Shown in pieces: positions 53,838-62,868 of a stretch of 64,000 nt of DNA. Both the position numbers and the translations under genes were made by a program. Under the pieces are notes generated by a model. That model did no database searches and was not told where the DNA came from. It saw nothing but the letters and a program-made list of their open reading frames with translations. The DNA comes from Nonlabens sp. Hel1_33_55 (lineage in GTDB: Bacteria; Bacteroidota; Bacteroidia; Flavobacteriales; Flavobacteriaceae). The stretch is taken from positions 1,838,001-1,902,000 of the forward strand of contig NZ_LT627735.1 in assembly GCF_900101765.1 (NCBI RefSeq), written 5' to 3'. Each line of letters opens with the position of its first letter. Position 1 is the first letter of the stretch.

Positions 53838-54695
53838 ATGAAAAAATTATTAATATTTAGTGTATTAGCTTGTCTATCCTTGATAGGATGTGATAAAGAA
53901 GATGAGCTAATCTTTTTAGATGTCGAAAACGGCCAAAATCTTGTTCAATTCATAAATCGCGCGGAAGAACTTCCGATAGTTGAGAATTCGACTGGTTCAG
54001 TAAGTGTTCCAGTAGGAGTTACCACAGTTTCAGATGTTGATCGAACTTTCCCAATCTCTGTTGATCCAAGCTCTACAGCTCTACCTGCGTCTTATGAGAT
54101 AGGAAATACCGTTACTATTCCTGCAGGTGAGTATGTTGGTTTCATTGAAATCAATGGTACAGACAATAATGTTGAAGTTACTCCTAGAGCACTTATTTTG
54201 AACCTTGAACCTACTGGGGATATTGTTTTGAATGAGCGAACTTCAACAATAGCCGTCAGTATTTTTCAAGTATGTCCGCTTCCAGATGATTTCGCAGTAG
54301 GAGATTATGATCTTGTGGTAACTCAATCGGCTGGAGGTTTTGGCTTCCCGATTTTTAGAAGTCCTGATAGTGAAAGTTCCGCTGACCGTGGTAAAACTAG
54401 AGTTACCTTGACAGCAGCTAGCATTTCACAACGAACTTATTTAGCTATTCCTAGGAGTGGTGGAACTGCTCAGGCTAGAACATTTACTTTGAATTTTATT
54501 TGTAACAGTTTAAACTTGGCTGATAACGTTGCAGATCCGATAAATCCTCCATTGCTTTATGGTCCAGGTCGCACAGCTTCTTCTTATGCAAATACCACTG
54601 ATGATTCATTATTTATCGTAAATTTTACTGGAAATGTAAACGGAGCTTTTGGTGGAGCTCCAGCACAAGGTACATTTGAGTTGAGAAAGAGATAA
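53838..54695 (+). CDS. SusE-position surface lipoprotein
   Basis: A 285-residue lipoprotein with lipobox LSLIGC (Cys at about 18) and a beta-sandwich-like mature part resembling the DUF1735/DUF4843-like proteins that follow SusD genes (VSVPVGVTTVSDVDRTFPI; EITPRALILNLEPTG-like VEVTPRALIL). It is 18 nt after susD and before the terminator, so it is probably an accessory binding or surface-anchoring component of the transporter. The ligand is unknown. Confidence 0.75.
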   Translation: MKKLLIFSVLACLSLIGCDKEDELIFLDVENGQNLVQFINRAEELPIVENSTGSVSVPVGVTTVSDVDRTFPISVDPSSTALPASYEIGNTVTIPAGEYVGFIEINGTDNNVEVTPRALILNLEPTGDIVLNERTSTIAVSIFQVCPLPDDFAVGDYDLVVTQSAGGFGFPIFRSPDSESSADRGKTRVTLTAASISQRTYLAIPRSGGTAQARTFTLNFICNSLNLADNVADPINPPLLYGPGRTASSYANTTDDSLFIVNFTGNVNGAFGGAPAQGTFELRKR

Positions 54696-54721
54696 ATAAA
54701 TATTTTAAGCTCATAATTATT

Positions 54722-54750
54722 ACCCGTCTAGAAATTCTAGACGGGTTTTT
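54722..54750 (+). terminator. Intrinsic terminator after the susCD operon
   Basis: Stem ACCCGTCTAG / CTAGACGGGT (54722-54731 with 54737-54746, loop AAATT) followed by TTTTT, 27 nt after the lipoprotein stop. Confidence 0.95.
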
Positions 54751-54778
54751 TATTACCCAAAACTCAAGGAGCAAATGC

Positions 54779-54786
54779 TATCTTTA
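54779..54786 (+). promoter_or_regulatory. TATCTTTA box 4 nt before the rlmB ATG
   Basis: TATCTTTA, one mismatch from TAnnTTTG, ends 4 nt before ATG 54791. No clear -33 TTG. Confidence 0.45.
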
Positions 54787-54790
54787 CACC

Positions 54791-55525
54791 ATGGATACAA
54801 AACAACAAATTCACGGACTGCGACCTATTCTAGAAGCCATAGAAAGCGGTGAGGAAATATCTAAGATCTATTTCCTTAAAGAAGGTAATGGAGTCTTATT
54901 TAATCAACTGAAGTTCGCTGCTAAGAAAGCTGGAATAGGAACATCCTTTGTTCCTGAAGAGAAGCTATACAAACTCACTAAGGAGAATCACCAAGGAGCA
55001 GTGGCTGTATTATCGCCTATCTCCTACTCTAATCTTGAAGAAGTTCTTGAAGAAGCAAATCTTGAGGAAAATCCTCAATTCTTGCTATTGGACGGTGTTA
55101 CAGATGTGGGTAATTATGGAGCGATCATACGCACCGCAGAATGCACTGGCGTTGCTGCTATCATAGTGTCTGAAAAAGGATCTGCTCCTATAAACGGCGT
55201 TGTCGTTAAGACAAGTGCTGGCGCAGTATTCAATATTCCTATTTGCAAGGTCAACCATCTCAAAGATGCTATCTACCTTATGCAGGCCTACGGAATCCAA
55301 ACTATGGGAGCTTCTGAAAAGGCTGAAAAGTCAATTTACCAAACCGATTTAAATATTCCGCTGGCGTTAGTCATGGGTAGTGAGGATCGCGGGATCAACC
55401 CTTCAACTCTCAAAATATTGGACCAGACCTTCAGTTTACCTATGCTAGGTAAGATTGCCTCCTTGAATGTTTCTGTAGCTTGTGGTGCTATGTTGTATGA
55501 AGCGGTAAGGCAACGTCAATCTTAA
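54791..55525 (+). CDS. rlmB: 23S rRNA 2'-O-methyltransferase (RlmB/TrmH family)
   Basis: A 244-residue SPOUT methyltransferase. The N-terminal substrate-binding domain (GLRPILEAIES) is followed by the SAM-binding knot: motif 1 DVGNYGAIIRTAE, motif 2 LALVMGSEDRGIN and motif 3 SLNVSVACGAMLYEAVRQR. It probably modifies G2251 (E. coli numbering) of 23S rRNA; other TrmH-family targets are possible. Confidence 0.88.
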   Translation: MDTKQQIHGLRPILEAIESGEEISKIYFLKEGNGVLFNQLKFAAKKAGIGTSFVPEEKLYKLTKENHQGAVAVLSPISYSNLEEVLEEANLEENPQFLLLDGVTDVGNYGAIIRTAECTGVAAIIVSEKGSAPINGVVVKTSAGAVFNIPICKVNHLKDAIYLMQAYGIQTMGASEKAEKSIYQTDLNIPLALVMGSEDRGINPSTLKILDQTFSLPMLGKIASLNVSVACGAMLYEAVRQRQS

Positions 55526-55530
55526 TATTG

Positions 55531-56211
55531 TCATTCTTCTTCATCTATTTGAATAGGAGAAAAATTACCATCTTCATCAAACTGCTGTAAGAACCACTCT
55601 TCTTCTGGAGAGATTATTTTAGTTATAGGATTGCTATAGGGTTTCTCTTTTGTAATATTTATTTTCATTACGGTAGCTAATATCAATCCAGCAATAGCAC
55701 CACTTAAATGTCCTTCCCAGGACATATTTGGTTTTATAGGTAGCATATACCATACAAGGCTTCCATATAAAAAAACAACAATTAAACTAGCTGCTATCTG
55801 TCGATAGTTGTTTAGAAAAATCCCTTTGAAGAAAATAAAACTAGCAAGAAAATAAACTACACCGCTAGCACCAATATGATAAGAATCTCTTCCAATAGTC
55901 CAAGTGAGTAAACCAGTTAGCAAGATGCCCAATATCAAGATCTTTGAACTCCATTGATTATAAAACAGACTTAAAAAGAATAATAAAACTGCCATGGGTG
56001 CTGTATTACTCCACAAGTGTGAAAATCCGGAATGAATAAATGGACTGGTAAGAATTCCCATCGAACCTTTTAAAGTGCGAGGGTACAATCCATATTTAGT
56101 AAAATCAGTATAAAACCGCATCTCTAACCAGAATACAAACCACATCCCAAAAACCATGAGTAAAGGCTTGACTAGCCATCGCGGATTAAAGGAAGGTGTA
56201 CGATTATCCAT
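55531..56211 (-). CDS. Rhomboid-family intramembrane serine protease
   Basis: A 226-residue membrane protein with about six helices and the catalytic pair Ser116 in GASG and His168 in SWEGHLSGAIAG. The HSGFSHLWSN segment matches the rhomboid N-terminal loop. A charged C-terminal tail (about 190-226) follows. Substrate unknown. Its stop is 5 nt from the rlmB stop (convergent). Confidence 0.93.
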   Translation of the reverse strand: MDNRTPSFNPRWLVKPLLMVFGMWFVFWLEMRFYTDFTKYGLYPRTLKGSMGILTSPFIHSGFSHLWSNTAPMAVLLFFLSLFYNQWSSKILILGILLTGLLTWTIGRDSYHIGASGVVYFLASFIFFKGIFLNNYRQIAASLIVVFLYGSLVWYMLPIKPNMSWEGHLSGAIAGLILATVMKINITKEKPYSNPITKIISPEEEWFLQQFDEDGNFSPIQIDEEE

Positions 56212-56253
56212 ATCTCATACCATTCAATTACCTAGCCTTAATCATAAGAGCCG

Positions 56254-56261
56254 TAATTTTG
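56254..56261 (+). promoter_or_regulatory. Candidate -7 box for rarA
   Basis: TAATTTTG matches TAnnTTTG, 33 nt before the rarA ATG at 56295. The -33 TTG is not evident. Confidence 0.4.
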
Positions 56262-56294
56262 TCATAGTAAAATTTGAATGAAATTAAAAGGCAT

Positions 56295-57590
56295 ATGTCA
56301 CAAGCGCCATTAGCAGAAAGAATTAGACCCAAACATCTCTCTGAGTATTTGAGTCAATCACACCTCGTGGGCGAAAAAGGAGCCTTGAGAAATCACATCC
56401 TAAACGGGACAATACCTTCATTCATTTTGTGGGGACCACCAGGAACTGGTAAAACGACCCTTGCTGAAATAATTGCACAAGAGTCTCAACGCCCATTTTA
56501 TAAATTGAGCGCTATAAATAGTGGTGTCAAGGATATTAGGGAAGTAATAGACAAAGCCAAAAATGCTGGTGGAATTTTCACTCAAAAGAATCCTATTCTC
56601 TTCATTGACGAGATTCACAGATTTAGTAAATCCCAGCAAGATTCACTGTTAGGAGCAGTAGAACGTGGCTGGGTGACCCTAATTGGTGCCACTACAGAAA
56701 ATCCCAGTTTTGAAGTTATCCCAGCGCTTTTAAGTCGTTGTCAGGTGTATGTATTGGAAGCTTTTTCTAAAGAAGAATTAATTCAGCTTCTTCACCGAGC
56801 GATAAAAACAGATCAACTTTTCAAGGGGAAAGAAATCGAATTGAAAGAAACCAATGCACTACTTAGAATAAGTGGCGGTGATGCTCGTAAGCTCCTAAAT
56901 ATTTTTGAGCTGGTCGTCAATTCCCAGAACGAAAAAAGTATTTCCATCACAAATGAAATGGTTCTTGATCAGGTTAGCTCTAATCCCGCTAGATATGATA
57001 AAACTGGTGAACAGCACTATGATATAATAAGTGCCTTTATAAAATCAATTAGAGGTAGCGACCCAAACGCAGCTGTTTACTGGCTCGCCAGAATGATTGA
57101 AGGTGGTGAAGATCTTAAATTTATCGCTAGACGCATGCTTATTCTTGCCAGCGAGGATATAGGTAATGCTAATCCTACTGCGTTGATTATGGCTAACAAT
57201 ACATTCCAAGCAGTAAGCACCATAGGGTATCCAGAATCTAGAATTATATTGAGCCAGTGCGCGGTTTATCTTGCCACTAGTATAAAAAGTAATGCGTCGT
57301 ATCTAGCGATAGGTAAAGCCCAGCAAATGGTGAAGCAAACGGGCGACCTTTCAGTTCCATTGGGATTGCGTAATTCTCCAACCAAGCTCATGAAGGATCT
57401 AGGTTATGGTGATGAGTATAAATATGCTCACGACTTTGATGGCAATTTTGCATTCAATGAATTTCTTCCAACAGAAATTAGTGGTACTACCCTATTCGAA
57501 CCTGGGGAAAATCCGCGTGAGAAGTCGCAAAGAGAATTTCTTCAAAAACGCTGGGGCAAGCACTACAATTATGGGAGCAACAAAGATTGA
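56295..57590 (+). CDS. rarA: Replication-associated recombination protein A
   Basis: A 431-residue AAA+ ATPase of the MgsA/WHIP family acting at stalled forks. It shows AERIRPKHLSEYLSQSHLVG, Walker A GPPGTGKTT, Walker B FIDEIHRFSKSQQD and the tetramerisation domain at the C-terminus. I start it at ATG 56295 because MSQAPLAERIRPK matches the family N-terminus; an in-frame TTG lies seven codons upstream. It overlaps the convergent HAD gene by 22 nt. Confidence 0.95.
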   Translation: MSQAPLAERIRPKHLSEYLSQSHLVGEKGALRNHILNGTIPSFILWGPPGTGKTTLAEIIAQESQRPFYKLSAINSGVKDIREVIDKAKNAGGIFTQKNPILFIDEIHRFSKSQQDSLLGAVERGWVTLIGATTENPSFEVIPALLSRCQVYVLEAFSKEELIQLLHRAIKTDQLFKGKEIELKETNALLRISGGDARKLLNIFELVVNSQNEKSISITNEMVLDQVSSNPARYDKTGEQHYDIISAFIKSIRGSDPNAAVYWLARMIEGGEDLKFIARRMLILASEDIGNANPTALIMANNTFQAVSTIGYPESRIILSQCAVYLATSIKSNASYLAIGKAQQMVKQTGDLSVPLGLRNSPTKLMKDLGYGDEYKYAHDFDGNFAFNEFLPTEISGTTLFEPGENPREKSQREFLQKRWGKHYNYGSNKD

Positions 57591-58264
57591 ATTTCCTTAA
57601 GATCTGCAACTATAGATTCCTTACCAGCTTGAGTGGAGTCATTAGTAAACCATATCGTGCGTAAACCTGCATTGCGAGCGCCTAATATGTCAGCTTCATA
57701 ACTGTCACCTATCATAACGCTGTTATCCGTTCTAGCACCTGTGTCTTTCATCGCACGCTCAAAAATAGCAGGATCTGGTTTTTTGATACCAGCTGTCTCT
57801 GCAGTCAGAACATATTTAAAATACGGTAACAAACCAGAGTTTTCCATCTTTCGAGCCTGTACCTCATCAAAGCCGTTGGTAATAATATGAAGTTCAAAAT
57901 TGTGCTTTAGAGTATCCAGCAGCTCCAAACAATTAGGGAACAAGTGATTGTGATTGGGAAGGTAATCCAGATACAAATCTGCATACCGGTTGATATGATC
58001 GTCTGCCACCTTGTAATTACAGGCGTCAAAAGTATCTTTAAGTCGTTGGTACCTCAACTGCTCTTTAGTAATCTCGCTTTCGCGAAAGCGTTTCCAAAAT
58101 TTAAGATTCAAAGGTTCGTAGATGGCAATAAATTCTTCAAGGTCTAGTTCAAGCTGTTCTTCCTCAAAAATTTGGGAATAAGCCATCTTGCTATTACGAT
58201 CAAAATCCCAAAGGGTGTGATCAAGGTCAAAAAAGACGTGTTGTATTCCTTTAAAATTACTCAT
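57569..58264 (-). CDS. YjjG-type HAD pyrimidine 5'-nucleotidase
   Basis: A 231-residue HAD hydrolase with motif I FFDLDHTLWDFD, motif II HIITNGF and motifs III/IV KKPDPAIFERA and VMIGDSYEADILGARNAGL. It probably dephosphorylates noncanonical pyrimidine nucleotides. Its ATG overlaps the stop region of the deacetylase-like gene (8 nt), so they form an operon. A palindrome copy at 58075-58090 encodes RFRES. Confidence 0.9.
   Translation of the reverse strand: MSNFKGIQHVFFDLDHTLWDFDRNSKMAYSQIFEEEQLELDLEEFIAIYEPLNLKFWKRFRESEITKEQLRYQRLKDTFDACNYKVADDHINRYADLYLDYLPNHNHLFPNCLELLDTLKHNFELHIITNGFDEVQARKMENSGLLPYFKYVLTAETAGIKKPDPAIFERAMKDTGARTDNSVMIGDSYEADILGARNAGLRTIWFTNDSTQAGKESIVADLKEIQSLLLP
58075..58090. 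repeat. Palindrome copy 11 (inside HAD gene)
   Basis: A perfect CGCTTTCGCGAAAGCG read in the third frame as RFRES (WKRFRESEITKEQ), in the cap helix. Confidence 0.97.
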
Positions 58265-59564
58265 CTATAATGGATTCTAAGATTTCAAGCGCGTGGCTCT
58301 TTATGTCGAGATCAAAATGTTCGTAATGAAATTGTACTATAAAATTTCCGCCAACATTGTCCACGGCATTCTGGATTTCTTTTAGAACAGATTGCTGACC
58401 GCTGCGCGTTTGTAGTGCCATCGTATTGTAATGCAAACAATAGGGATGGATAAGTAATGGCGTCTGCACCTCATAATCCAAATCATAGAAATAGAAAGGC
58501 AGACTTGTGGACGCCCTAAAACCAGGCTCTGCCACGTAACCCATACTGTAATCTTCCATTGTTTTAGTATCTACCAATAACTTATAATGGCCAGGCATGC
58601 TAATCTTAGAATTTGCAGCCATGGTGTGCTGCAATGGTCGTTTGACAAGTTCTTCAAAGCGTTTTTCTTCCTGATAAACATCCTCGTTCGAGGTATTGCT
58701 AGAGAAACGGAGGCCAACCTTTACATAATCGGCGATATGTTTTATCGCTTCTACATAGCTTTTGCTTTTATAAGTCACGCCTGTGTTGAAGTCATTATAG
58801 TTTCCTAAATGAAAGAAAAACACCATTGCAGCGCTGTGTTTTCTTGATTTGTTTCTATCAAATCTAGAGTTTTTGACAGGCCTTAGGATGTTGGTGCTAT
58901 TGTCATAAGGATCCTCGCGCAAGTTGAGCAGTGTCTGCAACTGCTTCCATGCTCGATTAAGCCTCAAATTGCGTACGTGTCTCACAAACAAAGTCGCATT
59001 AACGATAACGCCTCGCTTTCTATACTTATTGAAGCTAGCCACTTCTATGGCAATTGTTTTTTTGGGAATTCGCTTTCGCGAAAGCGAACTTATCTCCAGC
59101 TTCAATACCAATTGAGCAAACTTTTTAACCCATAAGTCTATGAGTGGTTCGCGTAAGAAATCATGTTTGTAGGCGATACTCTCATATGGACTATATCTTC
59201 CCAAATCATCTTTTACCTGTGGGAAGTATTCTTCATATCTCGTAATCAAGTAAAATGATGCGGCAAAAATATCAAATGGAATATCGCTCCTTTCTGGAGC
59301 CTGAAAAAATGCTGGTAACTGATCCCAATCCATGATGTCAATCTCATGATCATCAATACCGTGCTCACTAAGCAATCCATTTGACCAGATAAAAGTTTCC
59401 TCGCCTAATGGCTTATCACCATAAGAAAACTTTGTTCCCTCATGACCCACAAATACATTGAGTTCTCCAGTAACCTCATATTTCACCTGCAACATCCTGC
59501 GGAATATATGCTTGAAGATATACTGCTTTCTTGAAGTTAGGTCAGGACAATAGATCAGTATCAT
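58257..59564 (-). CDS. Polysaccharide deacetylase-like protein (flavobacterial type)
   Basis: A 435-residue protein resembling flavobacterial polysaccharide deacetylase family proteins. It has an N-terminal region about 150 residues long (FAASFYLITRYEEYFP) and a C-terminal degenerate NodB-like fold. The catalytic Asp-His-His signature is not clear, so activity is uncertain. In an operon with radC (4-nt overlap) and the HAD gene. A palindrome copy at 59071-59086 encodes LSRKR. Confidence 0.72.
   Translation of the reverse strand: MILIYCPDLTSRKQYIFKHIFRRMLQVKYEVTGELNVFVGHEGTKFSYGDKPLGEETFIWSNGLLSEHGIDDHEIDIMDWDQLPAFFQAPERSDIPFDIFAASFYLITRYEEYFPQVKDDLGRYSPYESIAYKHDFLREPLIDLWVKKFAQLVLKLEISSLSRKRIPKKTIAIEVASFNKYRKRGVIVNATLFVRHVRNLRLNRAWKQLQTLLNLREDPYDNSTNILRPVKNSRFDRNKSRKHSAAMVFFFHLGNYNDFNTGVTYKSKSYVEAIKHIADYVKVGLRFSSNTSNEDVYQEEKRFEELVKRPLQHTMAANSKISMPGHYKLLVDTKTMEDYSMGYVAEPGFRASTSLPFYFYDLDYEVQTPLLIHPYCLHYNTMALQTRSGQQSVLKEIQNAVDNVGGNFIVQFHYEHFDLDIKSHALEILESIIDE
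59069..59088. repeat. Palindrome copy 12 (inside deacetylase-like gene, longest form)
   Basis: The symmetry extends to 20 bp, TTCGCTTTCGCGAAAGCGAA, read as LSRKR (SSLSRKRIPKK). Confidence 0.97.
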
Positions 59565-60259
59565 AAAAGGCTGTTGTCTGCAAAGCTATAGTAGTTTTGC
59601 TGGGTAATGATCAAATGATCCAATACTTTAATGTCTAGCGTATCGCCAGCAGTCTTGATCTTTTTGGTAATATCTTGATCTTGTCTGCTGGGTTTTAGTG
59701 TGCCGCTAGGATGGTTGTGTGCAATAATTAGTGCCACAGCACCGGCAGCAATAGCTTGTTTAAAAAGTAATCTGTGATCTACATGCGTTGCGGTAATACC
59801 GCCTTTACTGATTTGATGTTTTTCCAGAACCTTGTTGCTGTTGTCCAACAATAACACCCAAAATTCTTCATGTGGCAACTCACCCATGATGGGCTGCAAT
59901 ATCTTGAAAGCGTCTTGAGAGCAGGTTATTTTTAAAATTTGAGTTGGTGCTTCCATCGCCCTGCGCCGTCCTAATTCCATGGCAGCTGCAATAGTGATGG
60001 CTTTGGCCTCGCCTATTCCTCTATGCACCATCAACTCTTTCAAAGTCTTTTTTCCTAGTTGTTGCAATGATTGACCTGCGTCACTTAGAATATTTCTACT
60101 CAACTCAACGGCACTCATTGAAACGGTACCGCTTCCCAAAAGAATGGCGAGAAGCTCTGCATCGCTCAAGCTCCTGCTTCCCTGCTGGAGCAACTTTTCT
60201 CTAGGACGATCACTTTCTGACCAATCCTTAATAGAGATATATGAACGAGGCGTTGCCAT
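59561..60259 (-). CDS. radC: RadC-family JAMM protein
   Basis: A 232-residue protein with an N-terminal helix-hairpin-helix-like part (SLQQLGKKTLKELMVHRGIGEAKAI) and a JAMM/MPN+ metal site HNHPSGTLKPSRQD. The family was named for DNA repair but its true biochemical role is unsettled. First of the radC-deacetylase-HAD operon. Confidence 0.93.
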   Translation of the reverse strand: MATPRSYISIKDWSESDRPREKLLQQGSRSLSDAELLAILLGSGTVSMSAVELSRNILSDAGQSLQQLGKKTLKELMVHRGIGEAKAITIAAAMELGRRRAMEAPTQILKITCSQDAFKILQPIMGELPHEEFWVLLLDNSNKVLEKHQISKGGITATHVDHRLLFKQAIAAGAVALIIAHNHPSGTLKPSRQDQDITKKIKTAGDTLDIKVLDHLIITQQNYYSFADNSLL

Positions 60260-60269
60260 TTAAATAGTT

Positions 60270-61031
60270 CTATCGAGTGAATACGGGTTCGTTCTCCTTC
60301 ACGGTATCTTTCTCACTATACTGATAATCATCACCAGCAAACTTCAAAATATCATTTAGGCTGTTGGCCTTTTGCTCGACAAGATATCTTGCCATTACAC
60401 CTCTAGCCTTTTTAGCATAGAAAGCAATGATCTTAAGCTTACCATTTTTGTAGTCTTTGAATACGGGACTTATAAGAGTTCCCTTCTGGTTCTTTTTATC
60501 AATCGCTTTAAAATATTCATTACTTGCTAGATTGACGAGCAGCTCATCATCTTTCATCTCTTTATTTAGCTCTGGAGTAATTTTATCCTTCCAGAATTCA
60601 TAGAGATCCTTATTGAGTTCGATGGGTAATTTGGTTCCCATCTCAAGTCTGTAAGGTTGTAAAAGGTCTAGTGGTCTTAGTACACCATACATTCCAGATA
60701 GAATTCTGATGCGATCCTGAGCATCATCCAGCAATTCTGTATCCATACTGTAGGCATCAAATCCAGAATAAACGTCTCCAGCAAATGCATAAATAGCAGG
60801 CCTTGCTACAGATTTATCGTGCTCTTCTTTGAAATCTTTATATCGCTGATAATTGAGGTCTGCCAGCTTTTCTGAAACACCCATCAATTCTTGAATCTCT
60901 TTTTTAGTCTGACGTTCCAGTTTTGCATTAATCTGGATTGCTTCATCTACAAAAGCGGGTTGCGTACCTCTTGAGGTTGGAAGTTTTGTATCGTAATCCA
61001 ATGTTTTGGCTGGCGAAAGAAGAATTTTCAT
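60270..61031 (-). CDS. yaaA: Peroxide stress protein YaaA
   Basis: A 253-residue DUF328 protein (MKILLSPAKTLDYDTKLP; ANLQRYKDFKEE-like LNYQRYKDF; LASNEYFKAID). In E. coli the homologue limits intracellular iron during peroxide stress and binds DNA. 10 nt upstream of radC on the same strand. Confidence 0.93.
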   Translation of the reverse strand: MKILLSPAKTLDYDTKLPTSRGTQPAFVDEAIQINAKLERQTKKEIQELMGVSEKLADLNYQRYKDFKEEHDKSVARPAIYAFAGDVYSGFDAYSMDTELLDDAQDRIRILSGMYGVLRPLDLLQPYRLEMGTKLPIELNKDLYEFWKDKITPELNKEMKDDELLVNLASNEYFKAIDKKNQKGTLISPVFKDYKNGKLKIIAFYAKKARGVMARYLVEQKANSLNDILKFAGDDYQYSEKDTVKENEPVFTR

Positions 61032-61101
61032 ACTAATAATTTAAACCTCTAAATTAAGGATTGAATATTACAAAATGATCTATAGAACCTAGGTTCTTGA
61101 C

Positions 61102-62142
61102 TTAGTCCATTTGGGCATGAGAGGCATAGTTGCGCCATTTCTCAATACAAGCGCTAATATCATCAGGAATATCGCTTGAGAAACTCATCCACTCCTTAGT
61201 TGCTGGATGTTCAAAACCTAGCGTTTTTGCATGCAGTGCCTGTCTAGGTAAAATTTTAAAGCAATTGTCTACAAACTGTTTATACTTTGTAAAGTTTGTC
61301 CCTTTTAAAATTCGGTCGCCTCCATATCGCTCATCGTTAAATAAGGTATGACCTATATGTTTTAAATGGACACGTATCTGGTGCGTGCGACCTGTCTCCA
61401 ACTTGCACTTGATCATAGAGACATAACCTAGATCTTCCATCACTTCATAATGCGTGACGGCAGGTTTTCCTTTATCTGCATCATCGCCTTCCCAGACGGT
61501 ATTTTGCAAACGATTTTTAGGATGTCTTCCTATATTTCCTTCAATGGTTCCGCTGGATTCAGTAAAGTTTCCCCATGCAATGGCGACATACTCACGTTCA
61601 CTTGTTTTAGCAGCAAATTGGGCTGACAAATAGGACATGGCGTACTCTGTTTTAGCAATCACTAGCAAGCCACTAGTATCCTTATCAATTCTATGAACTA
61701 GACCTGGACGTTCACTGGAGTTATTCGGTAGATTTTCAAAATGATAAATGAGTGCATTAATTAATGTTCCAGAATAATTTCCATGACCTGGATGCACTAC
61801 CATTCCAGCAGGCTTGTTTACCACAACAAGTGTATCGTCTTCATATATTATGTCTAGCGGGATATTTTCTGCTACCAATAAATTCTCGTGTGGTGGATGA
61901 TTGAGCAGTACTCTAATATCGTCCTCAGGTTTTACCTTGTAGTTGGATTTGACAATATCGCCGTTAACTCTAACTGATCCATCCTTGATGGCACCTTGAA
62001 TCTTGTTGCGTGTGGAGTTCTCGATAAAGTTCATCAAGAATTTATCGATCCTTAAAGGTTCCTGTCCTGAACTGGCGACAAAATGATAATGTTCATGGAG
62101 ATTGTCATCATCCATCTCTTCATCATAACTATTAAGCATCAT
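61102..62142 (-). CDS. rluD: RluA/RluD-family 23S rRNA pseudouridine synthase
   Basis: A 346-residue pseudouridine synthase with an N-terminal S4 domain (RIDKFLMNFIENSTRNKIQ) and the catalytic core HRIDKDTSGLLVIAKT (nucleophile Asp). RluD-type (positions 1911/1915/1917 of 23S) is the likely function. An acidic N-terminal extension makes the start uncertain (Met1 or Met10). It overlaps the PASTA gene by about 8-11 nt. Confidence 0.92.
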   Translation of the reverse strand: MMLNSYDEEMDDDNLHEHYHFVASSGQEPLRIDKFLMNFIENSTRNKIQGAIKDGSVRVNGDIVKSNYKVKPEDDIRVLLNHPPHENLLVAENIPLDIIYEDDTLVVVNKPAGMVVHPGHGNYSGTLINALIYHFENLPNNSSERPGLVHRIDKDTSGLLVIAKTEYAMSYLSAQFAAKTSEREYVAIAWGNFTESSGTIEGNIGRHPKNRLQNTVWEGDDADKGKPAVTHYEVMEDLGYVSMIKCKLETGRTHQIRVHLKHIGHTLFNDERYGGDRILKGTNFTKYKQFVDNCFKILPRQALHAKTLGFEHPATKEWMSFSSDIPDDISACIEKWRNYASHAQMD

Positions 62143-62767
62143 CCTCTACCGCTTCTTGATCAGATTCAGAATTCTCCAACTCAGATTCCTCAGATTCTTC
62201 CTCATATTCCTGTCCTAATCTTTTACCATCTCCTAGAACCAAATCAACTGTAGATGCCTTACGCAATTGTGTGCCAGACTCTAGATTTTCTCCATTGTGT
62301 CTTAGTTCCAGAACCATGTCTGTTGCGATATTCTGTTTGTAGGTGATGTCTCCTATTTTAAAGCCCAAAGCTTCCAGTGTTGGAATAGCTTGACGTTTTG
62401 TTTTGAAAACTACATTAGGCACGAGCACCTTTCCATATCCAGAAGGATTCAACTTGATATAAATCTGTCTGTTTTCCTTTACGTATAAACCAGCTTTTGG
62501 ATTTTGTTCGATGACAGATCTTGGAGGAAAATCTGGATTGAAGCTGGCACTATCAATAATATGGCGACGCAAGTCCATTTCCTCAAGTATATCATCAGCT
62601 TCTGATAAACTCTTGCGAGTAAGATCAGGAACAGTAATTTGTTGACCATGATTGGTATGCCAGTCTAACCAAAAGAGATATCCAAAGCACAACACCACTA
62701 CCAAAATAACTGCGAGCAACATTTGAACCCAAAAAGTCTTGGTAAACATGAACTGAAAAAAATTCAT
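62132..62767 (-). CDS. Membrane-anchored PASTA-domain protein
   Basis: A 211-residue protein with one membrane helix (about 13-33) and two PASTA domains: about 40-110 (VPDLTRKSLSEADDILEE; SVIEQNPKAGLYVKENR) and about 113-185 (VPNVVFKTKRQAIPTLEALG; DLVLGDG). An acidic C-terminal tail follows. PASTA domains bind peptidoglycan or muropeptides, usually on kinases or PBPs; here there is no kinase or transpeptidase domain. It is in an operon with rluD and divergent from ddl. A TATCTTTG box lies at 62826-62833 on the minus strand. Confidence 0.88.
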   Translation of the reverse strand: MNFFQFMFTKTFWVQMLLAVILVVVLCFGYLFWLDWHTNHGQQITVPDLTRKSLSEADDILEEMDLRRHIIDSASFNPDFPPRSVIEQNPKAGLYVKENRQIYIKLNPSGYGKVLVPNVVFKTKRQAIPTLEALGFKIGDITYKQNIATDMVLELRHNGENLESGTQLRKASTVDLVLGDGKRLGQEYEEESEESELENSESDQEAVEDDA

Positions 62768-62868
62768 AAATCAGGCGTTAGTTCTTAAGGCACGAGAGCC
62801 TCAAATAGGGATTAAAAATAAGTCTCAAAGATAAGAATGTATGGTCTAACTTAGAACGACACCTTTTG

